A DNA stretch of 64,000 nt from Phytophthora hibernalis. Taxonomy: Eukaryota; Oomycota; Peronosporomycetes; Peronosporales; Peronosporaceae. Shown one piece after another: positions 23,261-33,641 of the stretch (positions are counted from its first letter, which is position 1; every line of letters starts with the position of its first letter). Position numbers and translations under genes: made by a program. The notes beneath the pieces were generated by a model, which was not told the origin of the DNA, did no database searches, and worked only from the letters and a program-made list of their open reading frames with translations. The stretch spans positions 620,001 through 684,000 of the forward strand of contig JAAKBF010000151.1 of assembly GCA_012656075.1 (NCBI GenBank), read 5' to 3'.

Positions 23261-25698
23261 TCAATTACTATAAATGCGTCTAATTTCGTACACCTTTGTC
23301 CGCGTCGATGCGTAGTCCGCCAAAGAATGAATAGGTGTAGTACACTGCAATGGAGTGGGTGATCGCAACGTAGTCGGCAATGTCGGCAATTCTGGTTTAG
23401 AGGACCCTCGATGCTGATTAGACGGGCATCCTGAAGCTGAAGTTGAATATTGGGCAGTCTGATACCAGCGTTGGCTCTTGAATTGTGTACGGATGCAAGC
23501 CCTGAGCTTGTCGTCAATACGCGTGAAGTAGGAGGCATTGGCAAAAGGTGCTACTGCAGAGTTGTTGAGATTGATACGCTCCGTGAGTGTAAGAAGACGA
23601 GCCGTCCCATTGATGCCATAATGTTTTTTATGGGAGCGATCTTTTCTTCGAGGCTTTCTGATACTTGCTGGTTCTCTTATCCAGGGCTGCCAATTATTAA
23701 TTTTATCGCGGTAGATCCACCAGTGAGGGTCAAATGTATTGGGTTGTAGTTTCATCTGTCCGTTTGATCGGATGATTGAAATTATTTCATGTACGCATAT
23801 CCGTTGACCACTCGAAAAGTATCAGTGCACGGACGTTGTGCTTTCGCACCAGTAACCATTTGTAACGCTCCTTTCCAGAGTTCATCAGTTGCTCGCAGAG
23901 CCCAAACCGTGATGATACGAGCTACTTCAGCATACCGGTCGTGCTGCAACAAGTACGGTAGAATAGTTGCATCGCGAACGGATCGCTCGCTTATAGCACT
24001 AATAGAAGAAAACCACCAATGCAAAAGGCGGTTGAACACAGTGTACATGTCTCCATTACAATCTTGTTGCCATCGTTTACAGTGCGCATGTGTCCCCTCC
24101 ACAGCAGAAGTGTCGCGATACACAAAGTGTTTATACTCGTTAGTCCAACAATGCACAAATTTCATTTTGTACGTCCACTAATGATCATCCAGATACGAAG
24201 CCAGGACTGGTGAGAGATGCTCCAATTCCGCACAGTTAGTTTCAAACTCTTCCACGCTAATCGATTCGACAGTATTGTAAAAGTATGCCATGAACACTTC
24301 CGTCTGCCAAGTATTATCATATCCATCTTGGCTGGGTAATGTATTCTGTACAGGAACTTGCCCAAGCACACTTCTAGCCTTCGCCAAAACGTTTTGATTC
24401 AAATGCCATCGACAAACAATCGAAGGAACGGTTGGAAAATTTGCTCAAGGGCATTAATACAGGCGAGCTCGCGATTTGTAAGAATCAGAGATGGAAGTTG
24501 AATAAAATTCTCATCCAGCAGCGCACGCAAAGCTTGTTAATGCCAAAGAAGGCTTTTCTCTGTCTGGATTGGGAGAAAGCATTGAGCAAGAGGAAGAACT
24601 GTGTTCATTCCAGTCATTGAGATGACATTAACCAGCGGGAGATCGTACTTGTTCGTCATGAATAAACCATCTATTATCAAAACGTCGCAGTGGGTTTTGT
24701 AAAGCCGAATTGTAGTAGGATGTGCTCAAAAGAGATACAGTAATTCATTTGTCTCGGCATCGACACAGTAGCGGTAGAAAAACTGATGTGTGCCCAACAG
24801 TGTAAGCAGCACTTCAATGGGGTCTTTGTAGCAATAACTTGTTGTCGTGCTTTCATATTTGCGTTGCCAATATCTTTTGGGATAACTGAAGACGTAGGGT
24901 TGCATAGCACTAGTAGCACGACGTCTATGTGCAGCATGAACGTGAACGTCTTCTGAGGGGGAATGGTTGTGTGATTCACTTCGGTTCCTCGTGTGAACGA
25001 TTTTCGATGGTCCGTCACATTGTCTCTCGCCACTGCACAAATCTTTATCGTCATAGGACACCCACTTCGCTTCGATCCTCTCATGGCTCGCCGTCTCGCG
25101 CTGGCGACTTTATGCTGAGTGCAATTTTTCCCGCGCGGTCACACTCGTAGTTACGATCCCAAAATCGTTTTTGTACCAGGCAAGTACCGGACTCGACAGC
25201 GAGACACATTGAAATTGAAACCCTCCAAAAAAAGCGTCCATTCGTGTAACACAACTTCAGTGGTATCGTGAGATGGATAAACCAACGCTGGTGGTGGTGG
25301 GAAAAAATACATGTATCTTCCACAATACACTCACTCCAAAGTATCATCTTTGGCTAAATGATCAATCTCGATAAACTCTGTTTGAAGCATGGATTCGAAA
25401 TGCCGATCACCACACTCTTTAGCTTCCATCTCGAGCTCATTATTACAGACGAGGCCAAGTATCGCGTCACTGAAAATATCAAACAGTGAGTCATTATCTG
25501 GGCTGGAAACCATTTCACCGTCCACATTAAAGTCTGGAAAATCGAAATCAAATTTGTGGTACTGCTGTCATCGCTTGAAAAATTGAGCTGTTCACTCACC
25601 ACGTCCGATAAATTACCAGAGGGCTCACATTCCTTGCCGCTGTGATCACTCTCGGTTCCGTGGATTCCATTAGGTCCATGTACGCTGCCAGTTAACAA
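23261..25698 (-). pseudogene. MULE/FAR1-like (Mutator) transposase, frameshifted
   Basis: The N-terminal part (25698-25331) is acidic. It is followed by a FAR1/WRKY-GCM1-like segment containing YECDRAGK, SYDDKDLCSGERQCDGPSK and SPSEDVHVHAAHRR. The MULE catalytic core follows at about 24720-24420 with THCDVLIIDGLFMTNKYDLP, VNVISMTGMN and PSLILTNRELACINALEQ (D...D). NQNVLAKARS is at 24402, and the C-terminal core with WTNEYKHFVYRDTSAVEGTH (24165-23782) carries the last acidic residue. The tail (23755-23261) has DPHWWIYRDKI. Frame changes and one stop in the core (SLLWH, stop, QALRALLDEN) make it inactive. Domain order and spacing are otherwise complete, so the decay is fairly recent. Confidence 0.8.
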
Positions 25699-25960
25699 TG
25701 GAGAGTCGATGTTACTATGTATACACGTCCCTTGAGATTGTCTTCGGAGTCGTGTAACGTCATCAGAACGGCGACTTGATCAAGGTCGCGTCGTTGCCTT
25801 GGGAGTATCACGCCGTGACAGGGGGTGGGGGTGCTAGCGATGCAGCCATCTTCTCCTGGAACATTTTTTCAGTTAAATAATGCACACGATTGCTCTTCTT
25901 TTCTGAGCGCGTAAAACGTAGTGAAGACCAAAAATTGATGGTCGTGGGCTGCGTGACCAC

Positions 25961-26080
25961 TCGAGTTAATTTGTATCTACCTGCAGCTACTCGAGTTAAT
26001 TTGAATCCACTCGAGTTATTTTGAATCCACTCGAGCTAATTTGAATCCACTCGATTTATTATGAATCCACTCGAGTTATT
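25961..26080. repeat. 20-bp tandem repeat, about 6 units
   Basis: The unit TCGAGTTAATTTGAATCCAC is repeated with small changes. Units start at 25961 (with a 10-bp extra CTGCAGCTAC), 25991, 26011, 26031, 26051 and 26071 (partial). Each unit boundary makes a CTCGAG palindrome. No ORF runs through it. Confidence 0.85.
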
Positions 26081-26192
26081 ACAGTATGTATCTGGATGCA
26101 GATTAACGAACGGATGCAGAATTACTCGAATAGAATCAGAATCAGGTTTAACCCCCTTCAGCACTCAAGGTCGTATATAACAACGTCGCCGG

Positions 26193-26334
26193 TTGCATCT
26201 TTTCATAAGATGTTGTTTAAGACAACATGTTAAAGATTGCACTGTTGTATGGGTTTTGGCCGTTTGCATCTTTTCATAAGATGTTGTTTAAGACAACATG
26301 TTAAAGATTGCACTGTTGTATGGGTTTTGGCCGT
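26193..26334. repeat. Perfect 71-bp tandem duplication
   Basis: Two identical copies, 26193-26263 and 26264-26334, run from TTGCATCTTTTCATAAGATG to TTTTGGCCG, and the start of a third (TTGCA) follows. Each copy contains the inverted motif GTTGTTTAAGACAAC and ACATGT. Absence of mismatches indicates a recent duplication or active slippage. Confidence 0.9.
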
Positions 26335-27400
26335 TTGCACGCGGGTAGGGCATTACTTGAATCCAGCCCGTGTGATGTGCGATCAGGCTGCAAGAAAACT
26401 CACGGATTCCCACAAAACGCACAACAAAAGATTACTACGTAGTATGAGGAAACGCATGGGCCCCTCGGTATATGTGCAGTAGGGCAAATTGAAGCGATTT
26501 CAAAGGAAATTGCAGATTCTTATGCAAATTGGGGAGTATTCCATTGATTAGCTGCTTGAACTCACTTTGATCAGCTATGAGGGGTAGTCAAAATTCACGG
26601 AATAAGAGAACACATGTATTGTATGCGCTTAGTCCCTACATTTGCAAATGCGCGCGCCATACGCACCATTCTAGCAACATTATGATACGCTTTAGAGAAA
26701 TTAGAATGAAGACAAAGCCCAACCTTGTGTGGAGCTTGGAGTCTACGAACACTGATTTGTCGAGCTTAGCATTTAGTTTTACGGTCCCAGCAAGAAGTGT
26801 ATTCCCAGTGAGCGCGATGCAGGTCGAAAAATTGGACGAGTATGCAGATGATGACGTCCAACAAGCCGGCGAGTAGGCATCTGCTGTGGATGTAGTTGTA
26901 GCTTTGTCTCGCTAAGCGTAATACATATTTGAGTGCTCCACATGAAAAGAAGCATAGCCTATTATCACGTTCTCACTTTGACAAGAAACCTTTCATGAAA
27001 AGTGCGTTCATAATAAAAAGGTCAACTACAACTCGGGTGATATACAACTTGTTATTTACTAAGGAGTGGCGTCGCTGTCTTATACTACGCGTGGGTACAT
27101 TGCCGTGCGAGGACAGTATCCATGCACAAACATCCAGTCTTGACGTTCAGAAAAAGACATCCTACTTATCTGGGACTATACAAAGTGTGAGTATAGACTA
27201 TTTTTAACATGTACGCAGTACATGTGCACGCATCTCTTGACTGACTACATGTACATGTAAGTCTTTAACAACATGTTAAGAGCTGGACACACCCTCTAAA
27301 ACGCCGCGAGTGCTGGGGGTTAAGCAGCGCGAGCCGTCGCTTTATACCTCCCTCATTCTTAAAATAACAATCTTAATCACTGATAGACCCACCAATCGTT
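26335..27400. other. Intergenic, no supported gene
   Basis: A 99-residue plus frame (26577-26876) and a 92-residue frame (26929-27207) have no recognisable features. A TACATGTACATGT-type alternating tract lies near 27212-27260. Confidence 0.35.
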
Positions 27401-27404
27401 TGTC

Positions 27405-29140
27405 ATGCCGAAGCGCCCCTGTGCGCAGGTCCCAGTGGAAGAGCAAGTGAAGAAGGTGAAGATCTGGCTGCAGAACAAGCAATGGACTCCCTCGCAAGCA
27501 GATGAAGCCTTACGCGTCAACTTAGTGACACTTCTTGGCTGGCGCGACAAGCTGTCAGACCCAAAGCTCGAGCACATCAAGGATCCCAGTGAATTCAAAG
27601 GACGATATAGGGGCAAAAGTGGGGAGGCCGCGCAAAGAGAAGCCTTACGAGACACGCGTGTTGGGATTTTCGATAATTGCAGACGCGACGATGGTGTTGC
27701 CACCCATGCCATACTTCTAAGCTATTGTCTCAACAACATCGAGGAGTTCGCATTGCTCAAGGATAAAACGCAAAGAGGTTGGATAAAGCGAGTTTTGGAG
27801 CATTATTGGTCGAGAGAAATTCCTGGGATGTCTCATGTGGGTGATGTGGAGGCTTTTATCGAGTCTGACCGAGATGTACCAGTTACTGTCGATCCCGACT
27901 AGTGAAAATGGTAATGTGGTAGATGTATCGAAGGTGGAGTACGTGCGACTGCCCAATGAGACTGATGTACCGCCTCCTCAATTCAATTCGATGCTATTGG
28001 AAAGTGCTGACTCGATCGACCTCGCATTTGAGTCTATGTTGGATGAAAAGGTAGTGGAGCATGTACCAGAAGTGCCCAGAATGCCTCATCACTTATCTCT
28101 GCAGCTTCCTATTGATGCTGTCCGTGCTGGGGCACCTTACATTGTGTTTGCTTCACGCGTACACCAACTGACTGTGCGTCGAATTAAACGGACTAGTGTT
28201 TCGGTCAGTAGAGCTACAGACAAGGAAGCGAATCCGGCTAGAGAAATTGTCGAAGTCCTCGCGACAACTACTATGAAAATGTGTGGCAAAAAGATTGATG
28301 CGTTTCGAGTCAAGTGGAATAAAACTCATGGTACCCCCTTTCTCGAAAGAATATCGTCGTCACAGTGTGTGACACAACATACACAATTGAAGCGTTCGAC
28401 GCGATGGTCTGCTGGCACCGACTTCTGGAGCGCTACGACGCGCTTGATTGCTCTCTGAAGTGGCTGGCAGCAGAAAATACGCTAGTTTTACTCCTGCTGA
28501 TGGTTTTGAGACCAAGTTGCAAATGCCCACTGAAGACATGAGTATTCACCTACTTCGTCTTCGAGTGCTTCATGAACATTGGTTTCTGGTAATTTTTGTG
28601 TGGAAAGGAGCAACTGGACGAAGCTTGTTTAGACAGAACACTTGTCTGTCTTGTTCGACAATATCGGAAAAGCAGTCTGCAGTGGCACTTCCTTCAAACG
28701 TACTCCGCCTGCCAGAATGGGATCTCGACGTAGCACGAGGCCAGAGTGCGTTCATCTACGCCAAGGAACAGACGACCCCGCCCGCACTCTTGATGGTGGT
28801 GAACGTGAACGAAAATCACTGGTGTAGGGTTATCGTTGATGCATCTAAGCTAACGGTTACGGTATTTGACCCGCAGCAATGTGGTGACCGCATCGTTGCT
28901 CTTATGCAACATCTTTAAAACAAGATTGAGCCCTTGCTTCCCTCGAGAAACTATCGTTACAAAACGTATAGCACATTTGGTTTGAGAGACAACTACAACT
29001 GCGGCGTCGGCGTACTTCTCTTCTTCGAGTCATTCCTATCAGGAAAGTTGGCGCGGTGTGTTAGCGGTAATGTGCGGGACGCGATGCAGTACTTCAGGTT
29101 TCGATACCTTGTCAAGAACATTGCAGCTCTAAACAAGTAA
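27405..29140 (+). pseudogene. Ulp1/C48-like cysteine protease gene, frameshifted
   Basis: The N-terminal part (27405-27900) reads VKIWLQNKQWTPSQADEALR, then GRYRGKSG followed in the next frame by VGRPRKEKPYETRV and back again, i.e. two compensating indels around 27620-27680. The middle (27835-28330) continues in another frame. A third (about 28330-28460) carries NIVVTVCDTTYTIEAFDAMV and LLERYDALDCSLKWLA. The protease core follows: NENHWCRVIVDAS (catalytic His), VTVFDPQQ (Asp), then after a stop near 28918 DNYNCGVGVLLFFESF (catalytic Cys) to 29140. The His-Asp-Cys order fits the Ulp1/SENP family (SUMO-like deconjugation), many copies of which are carried by transposons. All catalytic residues remain despite at least four frame breaks. 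Confidence 0.7.
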
Positions 29141-29640
29141 ATAAGCATTTCCATTTTTCAATCCAACAGTATACACGATAAACTGGCTGATTCATTTTGG
29201 CGTCGGCGAGGAAGAGACGGAAGTCGTCTAGCATACTAAGAGATATCGGCAGCGACGACGAACACCCCTCACTAGAAGCAGTACTTGTTCCACGACTACA
29301 CCATAGCAGCATCTGGGGACACTCGTCCAGGGCAGCGAGCAAAGTGCATTCGTGCCTGCTCGCTGTGGTAAGTATCCCAGGCGTGCCAGTCGTAACAGGA
29401 GCTCCATCAGATGACGATGGTTTCGTTGTTGAGGGCTGACCAGTTGCCGTCATTAATGGATCCACTTTCTTCGAAACTTGCAACTCAGGGCTACACTTTC
29501 CAGCAATTGAGATGATAAATAAACAGGCTTAATATCATCAATTCGCGCTCGCAGTTGGTTCATCTGGTTGTTGCTAGCGTTCTCTTCTCTTCCAGCTGCC
29601 TCTTGATCTTGGCGCTCGCTCTCCTTATCTTCTCGGGATG
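29112..29640 (-). pseudogene. Hypothetical coiled-coil fragment
   Basis: Minus-strand frames at 29640-29460 encode a charged helical stretch (REDKESERQDQEAAGREENA, then NQMNQLRARIDDIKPV) that runs by a frame change into a Ser/Thr-rich tail ending near 29112. The heptad-like spacing suggests a coiled coil. No domain is recognisable and upstream stops break the frame. It may be the end of the transposon-rich block. A plus-strand frame at 29197-29439 overlaps and is equally unsupported. Confidence 0.25.
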
Positions 29641-30065
29641 ATGCTCACTTCATGCGCACTGTACGCTGCCTCTCCAGCTTGACTTATGTCCGTAGCCGAG
29701 TGTCCTCCAGCCCTTGAGTCCTTCACGAGACGCAGAGCCGTCTACTTATCCAGGCACTTGATGACCGCAGCAGCTTCTGCACGTTCTCCTTGCACTCCTG
29801 TACTTGCGGCAGCATCACGAGTGCCGGGCCAACTGTCGGTCATTTTCCGTTTTGGGTTTATAGGCGGTAATTGAAATTCATATGGTGACCCAAAAGGCTA
29901 AAAACGATGAGTGCGTTCCCAAAGATGGCCCTCCTTAGAAATCCCCGGGGCACCCGTGTTAGCCAATCGCTCAACACGTTTGAAACATACGTACGTTGTA
30001 TTGTCCAAAATTGCAAGGCGACCAATATTAATAGCTCCCTCTAACCTAAGTTATTCGTCCGCCAT

Positions 30066-30437
30066 TTATACACTGCGCGACTTATGTGTCGCCCACCTCT
30101 TTGAGGGCTTGGCCTCCACGTGCACTGTAAACGTATCATTGACGGCACACGCTTTGAGTTCAGCTCGTCCTCCGCTAGCACACCGGCCGCGAACATGTCC
30201 ACGCATTGGTCGCCCCCTGGAAGAGAGCACCCACTCCACCTTCTCGAAGCCGAACGCTTCGGTCACTTCTGCGTTCGGGTCATCCAGTACTTCAAAGCCG
30301 TAGGGTATGCCCTCCTGCGGCGACTCGTAGATGATCTCCATCATCGCCAGGTGCATCTTGTTCTCCTCGTCAAAGGCCGTGTACGCACATTCAGAAGTGA
30401 ACGTCTCGTCGTTGTGAAGGGGTGGAACGAGAAACAA
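30066..30437 (-). CDS. Hypothetical acidic protein or gene fragment
   Basis: An uninterrupted 123-residue frame starts MFLVPPLHNDETFTSECAYT. It has a soluble, acidic middle (MMEIIYESPQEGIPYGFEVL, DPNAEVTEAFGFEKVEW) and a basic C-terminal end. Codon use is GC-rich at third positions, like the genes to the right, which favours real coding. No signal peptide, membrane segment or known domain is visible. The end may be spurious: the final 30 residues are low in order and could run past a splice site. It is the first likely host gene after the transposon-rich block, divergent from ORC4. Function unknown. Confidence 0.35.
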   Translation of the reverse strand: MFLVPPLHNDETFTSECAYTAFDEENKMHLAMMEIIYESPQEGIPYGFEVLDDPNAEVTEAFGFEKVEWVLSSRGRPMRGHVRGRCASGGRAELKACAVNDTFTVHVEAKPSKRWATHKSRSV

Positions 30438-30620
30438 GAAATTTGAACTTAGAAATGTGTTAAGCAGAAAATGGTCGAAATCATGAGCAGAAATCGGTCG
30501 AAAACATGATCAGGTTTTTTGCATGTTCGACCCCCTATTATAAAGGGACGGGAGCAGTAGACAGCCAATTGTGTTAAACCGAAACGTTTGAATTCATACC
30601 AGGCCAAACCCTATTGACAA

Positions 30621-32265
30621 ATGAATGCTGGTGCTGCGCCGACGTCGCTGGAAGTGCGCTCTGTGCGTAGCGCCCTGCGTCTGCGCCTCAAGAGCGAGGC
30701 CCAAGGGACCTCTAATGAGTCGCCACCAGCCAGTGGTTGCAGGACGGTAGCAGATGGCAGCTCAGCAGCGGTTGAAAAGCTGGAGCAACTCTTTGAACGT
30801 ACGGTGCAGTTCGGCGAGAACCAGTCAGGACTGCTGCTAGGGGCTGCAGGCAGCTACCGACGCTCCATTTTGACACGAGCGATGCGTCACTTACGAACCA
30901 AGTTCGGGGACTTTACGGTCGTGTACCTCAACGGCGTCATCCTCCAGAACGAACTCGAGGCTTTCAAAGAGCTCACGGCGCAACTGACTCGCGACACCGC
31001 AGTGAAGCACCCGGTGCGTGCGACTTTCTACTTGGAGGATATGTGGTAGAAACGTTTTAACCTTCTTGATTAACTGTAAATTGCTGCTGTGACAGGTGCT
31101 CTCTTACTGGAACATGTACGGGTATCTGCGCGGCCTGCTCGTTGCAAAGGCTGAGGCTGGGGACAAAGTGATCGTCATCATCGATGCGTTGGAGCAGTTC
31201 GTGCATGAGAACAGTAACGCCAAGCAGTTGCTGCTGTACAACCTGCTCGACTGGCTTCAGGTATAGTTTGGGGATCGTCTACGAGAACAGTGCTGTCAAC
31301 CTTGCGGAGTTGCTGATCTAATGCTCTATCGCTGCTGCTTGAAGACGAAGGACGTAAAAATGGGTGTGCTGGGTATCACTGACAACTACAATGTTGTGGA
31401 CAACCTTGAGAAGCGTGTGCGCTCCAGGTACACAACTGCTTTATCTGGGCAAATTGAGCTGACCATAGATTTATCGCCATCTCTCTGACGTTTTGAATGT
31501 TTCACGCTGCGCCAACAGGTTTTCAAATTTGCAGATCATTGTCGAAAGGCCGTCTTTCACTCAGATAAGGCAGCATCTTATACGCGCGCTTTCGCTTGAT
31601 GCTTTTGACTGGGATTTTCACCGTGATCTCCAGCAACCCTCTGTGGAATACACCGCGGCGTTTTCGAAAAGTGTGAACGAGCTGTTGCTGGAGCACAGCA
31701 AGTTCCTTGCGAGCCTTGAATTTGACTACGATATTGGGAAGCCGCAAGCCTTTTCGAGAGGCTCACTGCAGCCGCTGTTTGCTACTTGGATGTAGATACG
31801 CCGCTATTGACAGCCCAGCACTTTCGACGCGCCAGACACTTGCTAGAGCAGGATCATCAACTGGCTGTGTTGGAAACTGTGACAGAGCATGGCATTGCGC
31901 TGCTTATCGGCATGGGCCACCTGGAGAAAGCTGACCAGTGTGTGTTCACACTCGAGATGGTGTACGCGAGATGGGAAAACTTTCTTCGTCAGCACGACAT
32001 GCTTGCACAGTTACCAACACGTAGCGAGTCGCAGAAAGCACTCGACAACTTGTTGCGTTTGAAGCTTGTCAAAGACGCCGGTGATGCTTTCAAGATTGGC
32101 CGCGGTGGAGATTTATCCATGCGACGGGATACTTCAGGTTCACTTCAACCGGAGTTTCGGGCGGTGCATTTGAATTTTGCGCCCCGAACTCTCGAGGGCA
32201 TGTTGCGCAATGGGAGTATCAAGTGTTCAACGCTGCTTAAAGAATGGGCTATTAACGGTAGCTGA
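30621..32265 (+). CDS. ORC4: Origin recognition complex subunit 4-like ATPase
   Basis: ORC4 is an AAA+ subunit of the complex that marks replication origins in the nucleus. Exon 1 (from 30621) has an N-terminal extension and a degenerate P-loop in ENQSGLLLGAAGSYRRSI, then FTVVYLNGVILQNELEAFKE. Exon 2 (31096-31260) has a Walker B-like VIVIIDALEQF. Exon 3 (31345-31427) has GITDNYNVVDNLEKRVRSR, the ORC4 sensor/arginine region. Exon 4 (from 31519) starts with RFSNLQIIVERPSF. The C-terminal winged-helix part (to 32265) includes TEHGIALLIGMGHLEKAD and ALDNLLRLKLVKD. Introns 31261-31344 and 31428-31518 have matching phases. Two problems remain: the exon 1/exon 2 junction near 31044 is out of phase, and one base is missing near 31740-31756 (frame resumes as LTAAAVCYLDVDTPLL). 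Both look like indel errors in an otherwise intact gene. The usual GxxGxGK(S/T) lysine of the P-loop is absent. Confidence 0.8.
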
Positions 32266-32352
32266 TCATCGATATCGATTTCCATGGCCATTTAATTTTA
32301 GGAGTGCTTGCCACGCCCTGCTTCAAAGGATCGTTTTGTTGTCGCGAGGACG

Positions 32353-33614
32353 ATGGTTGTTGGTGTAACAGATTCTGTGGAGTCTCAAGCCGCTGGTACT
32401 GAGCACAGCTGCCAGATCCTCAACTACGTGTAAGTGATATACGTACAAAGAAGATAGCACTCACTTCGACACTAACGTATGCCCTCTCTTTGTTTGTGTT
32501 GAAGTCATCAGTCCGCTAATATCCTTCGTAAAGTACGCCTAGGGCAAACACTAGATGCAGCGTTGCACAGTGTAAGCTGGATTGAGTAGACTCCAACCAT
32601 GAATGTTTAGTACGAAGCGCCTTGCTAACCTGGTTCTATGTTAATCTTGTAGAAGCCGCCCTCGATATCACAACTGAAGCAGCATCGAGACATAATCAAG
32701 CCTACTCCTGAGAAGAATACGCAGCCATCAGATGCTTTGAGTACGCTTTCGTCGGGAACCAACTTCCACCGAGATCGAACTGGTCACCGGCTGCAGACTA
32801 TTCGTACACAGCAATCACTGCCATTAACTGTTCCCGATAACTTTCGAGACAGTCTTCAGAAACGACACCTGGTCTCACGCACTGTTAACCCGATCCCACT
32901 GAAGAGCACTAAACATCTTGAACACATCTACGAGCAGCATGTCACCCCCGAAGATGACGAAGAAAACCCCAGCGAGTTTTCGAGCTGCAAGTTTTCTGCA
33001 GTGCCTGATCAACATAATGCGGCACTCATTATCGCTCGATTTTTCGTAGCGCGTGTCGACTCGATAATGCAGCGGATCGCGCGAGGGAGGTTTTACGACG
33101 GCGCTGGCGAGAAAAACACTCTGAGAAATACAGAGCCCCACTCTTTGTGCTGACAAACAACGAGCAGCTCCGCGTGTTGCAGCTTTATAACCCGCATCTC
33201 TATGGATCGCAGCACCCCATATCGCCGCTAAAGTCGGCATCAACATCAGTTCGGCTGTCGCGAGTGCCCCGCATGGAGCAATACAAACGCCTCCGACAAT
33301 CGCAAATACTTGCGCGGATGGATCAGGAAACGTCATTGTTGAACGATACGTGCAGACAAAAGACGCACACACCTATTACCGCTACGACAATACTCCACGA
33401 AGCGTATCAACGGCACTCCCCAGCAGCTCGAGAACGACCTAAGACAATTCTCGCTCGTGAACGAACCCAACACGTCCACACTTTGGTAGCGTTAGCGAAA
33501 TGTCCCCCAAACTTTCGCTGCCAAGCTAGGACACAATCTCATCAGTATTTTACAAGCAGTTTTAATGGCATCCCAAGCCTGAAGCCTTTGAAGAGATCAA
33601 ACAGCCACCGATAA
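32353..33614 (+). CDS. Uncharacterised spliced gene just downstream of ORC4
   Basis: It starts only about 90 bp after the ORC4 stop. Exon 1 is 32353-32429 (MVVGVTDSVESQAAG...). Exon 2 is 32505-32571 (HQSANILRKVRLGQTLDAAL). Exon 3 begins at 32653 (KPPSISQLKQHRDIIKP). Introns 32430-32504 and 32572-32652 have GTAAGT/GTAAGC donors and phases that agree. The frame continues to about 33020, where one frame shift leads into RLDNAADRAREVLRRRWREK and PLFVLTNNEQLRVLQLYNPH, ending at 33614 with a basic tail. The protein is hydrophilic, rich in R/Q/S/H, about 370 residues, with no membrane segment and no domain I recognise. The charged helical middle suggests a structural or scaffold role. Function unknown. 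Confidence 0.55.
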
Positions 33615-33641
33615 CCTCGTTGAGCGCGAGTCTGTCAAATG

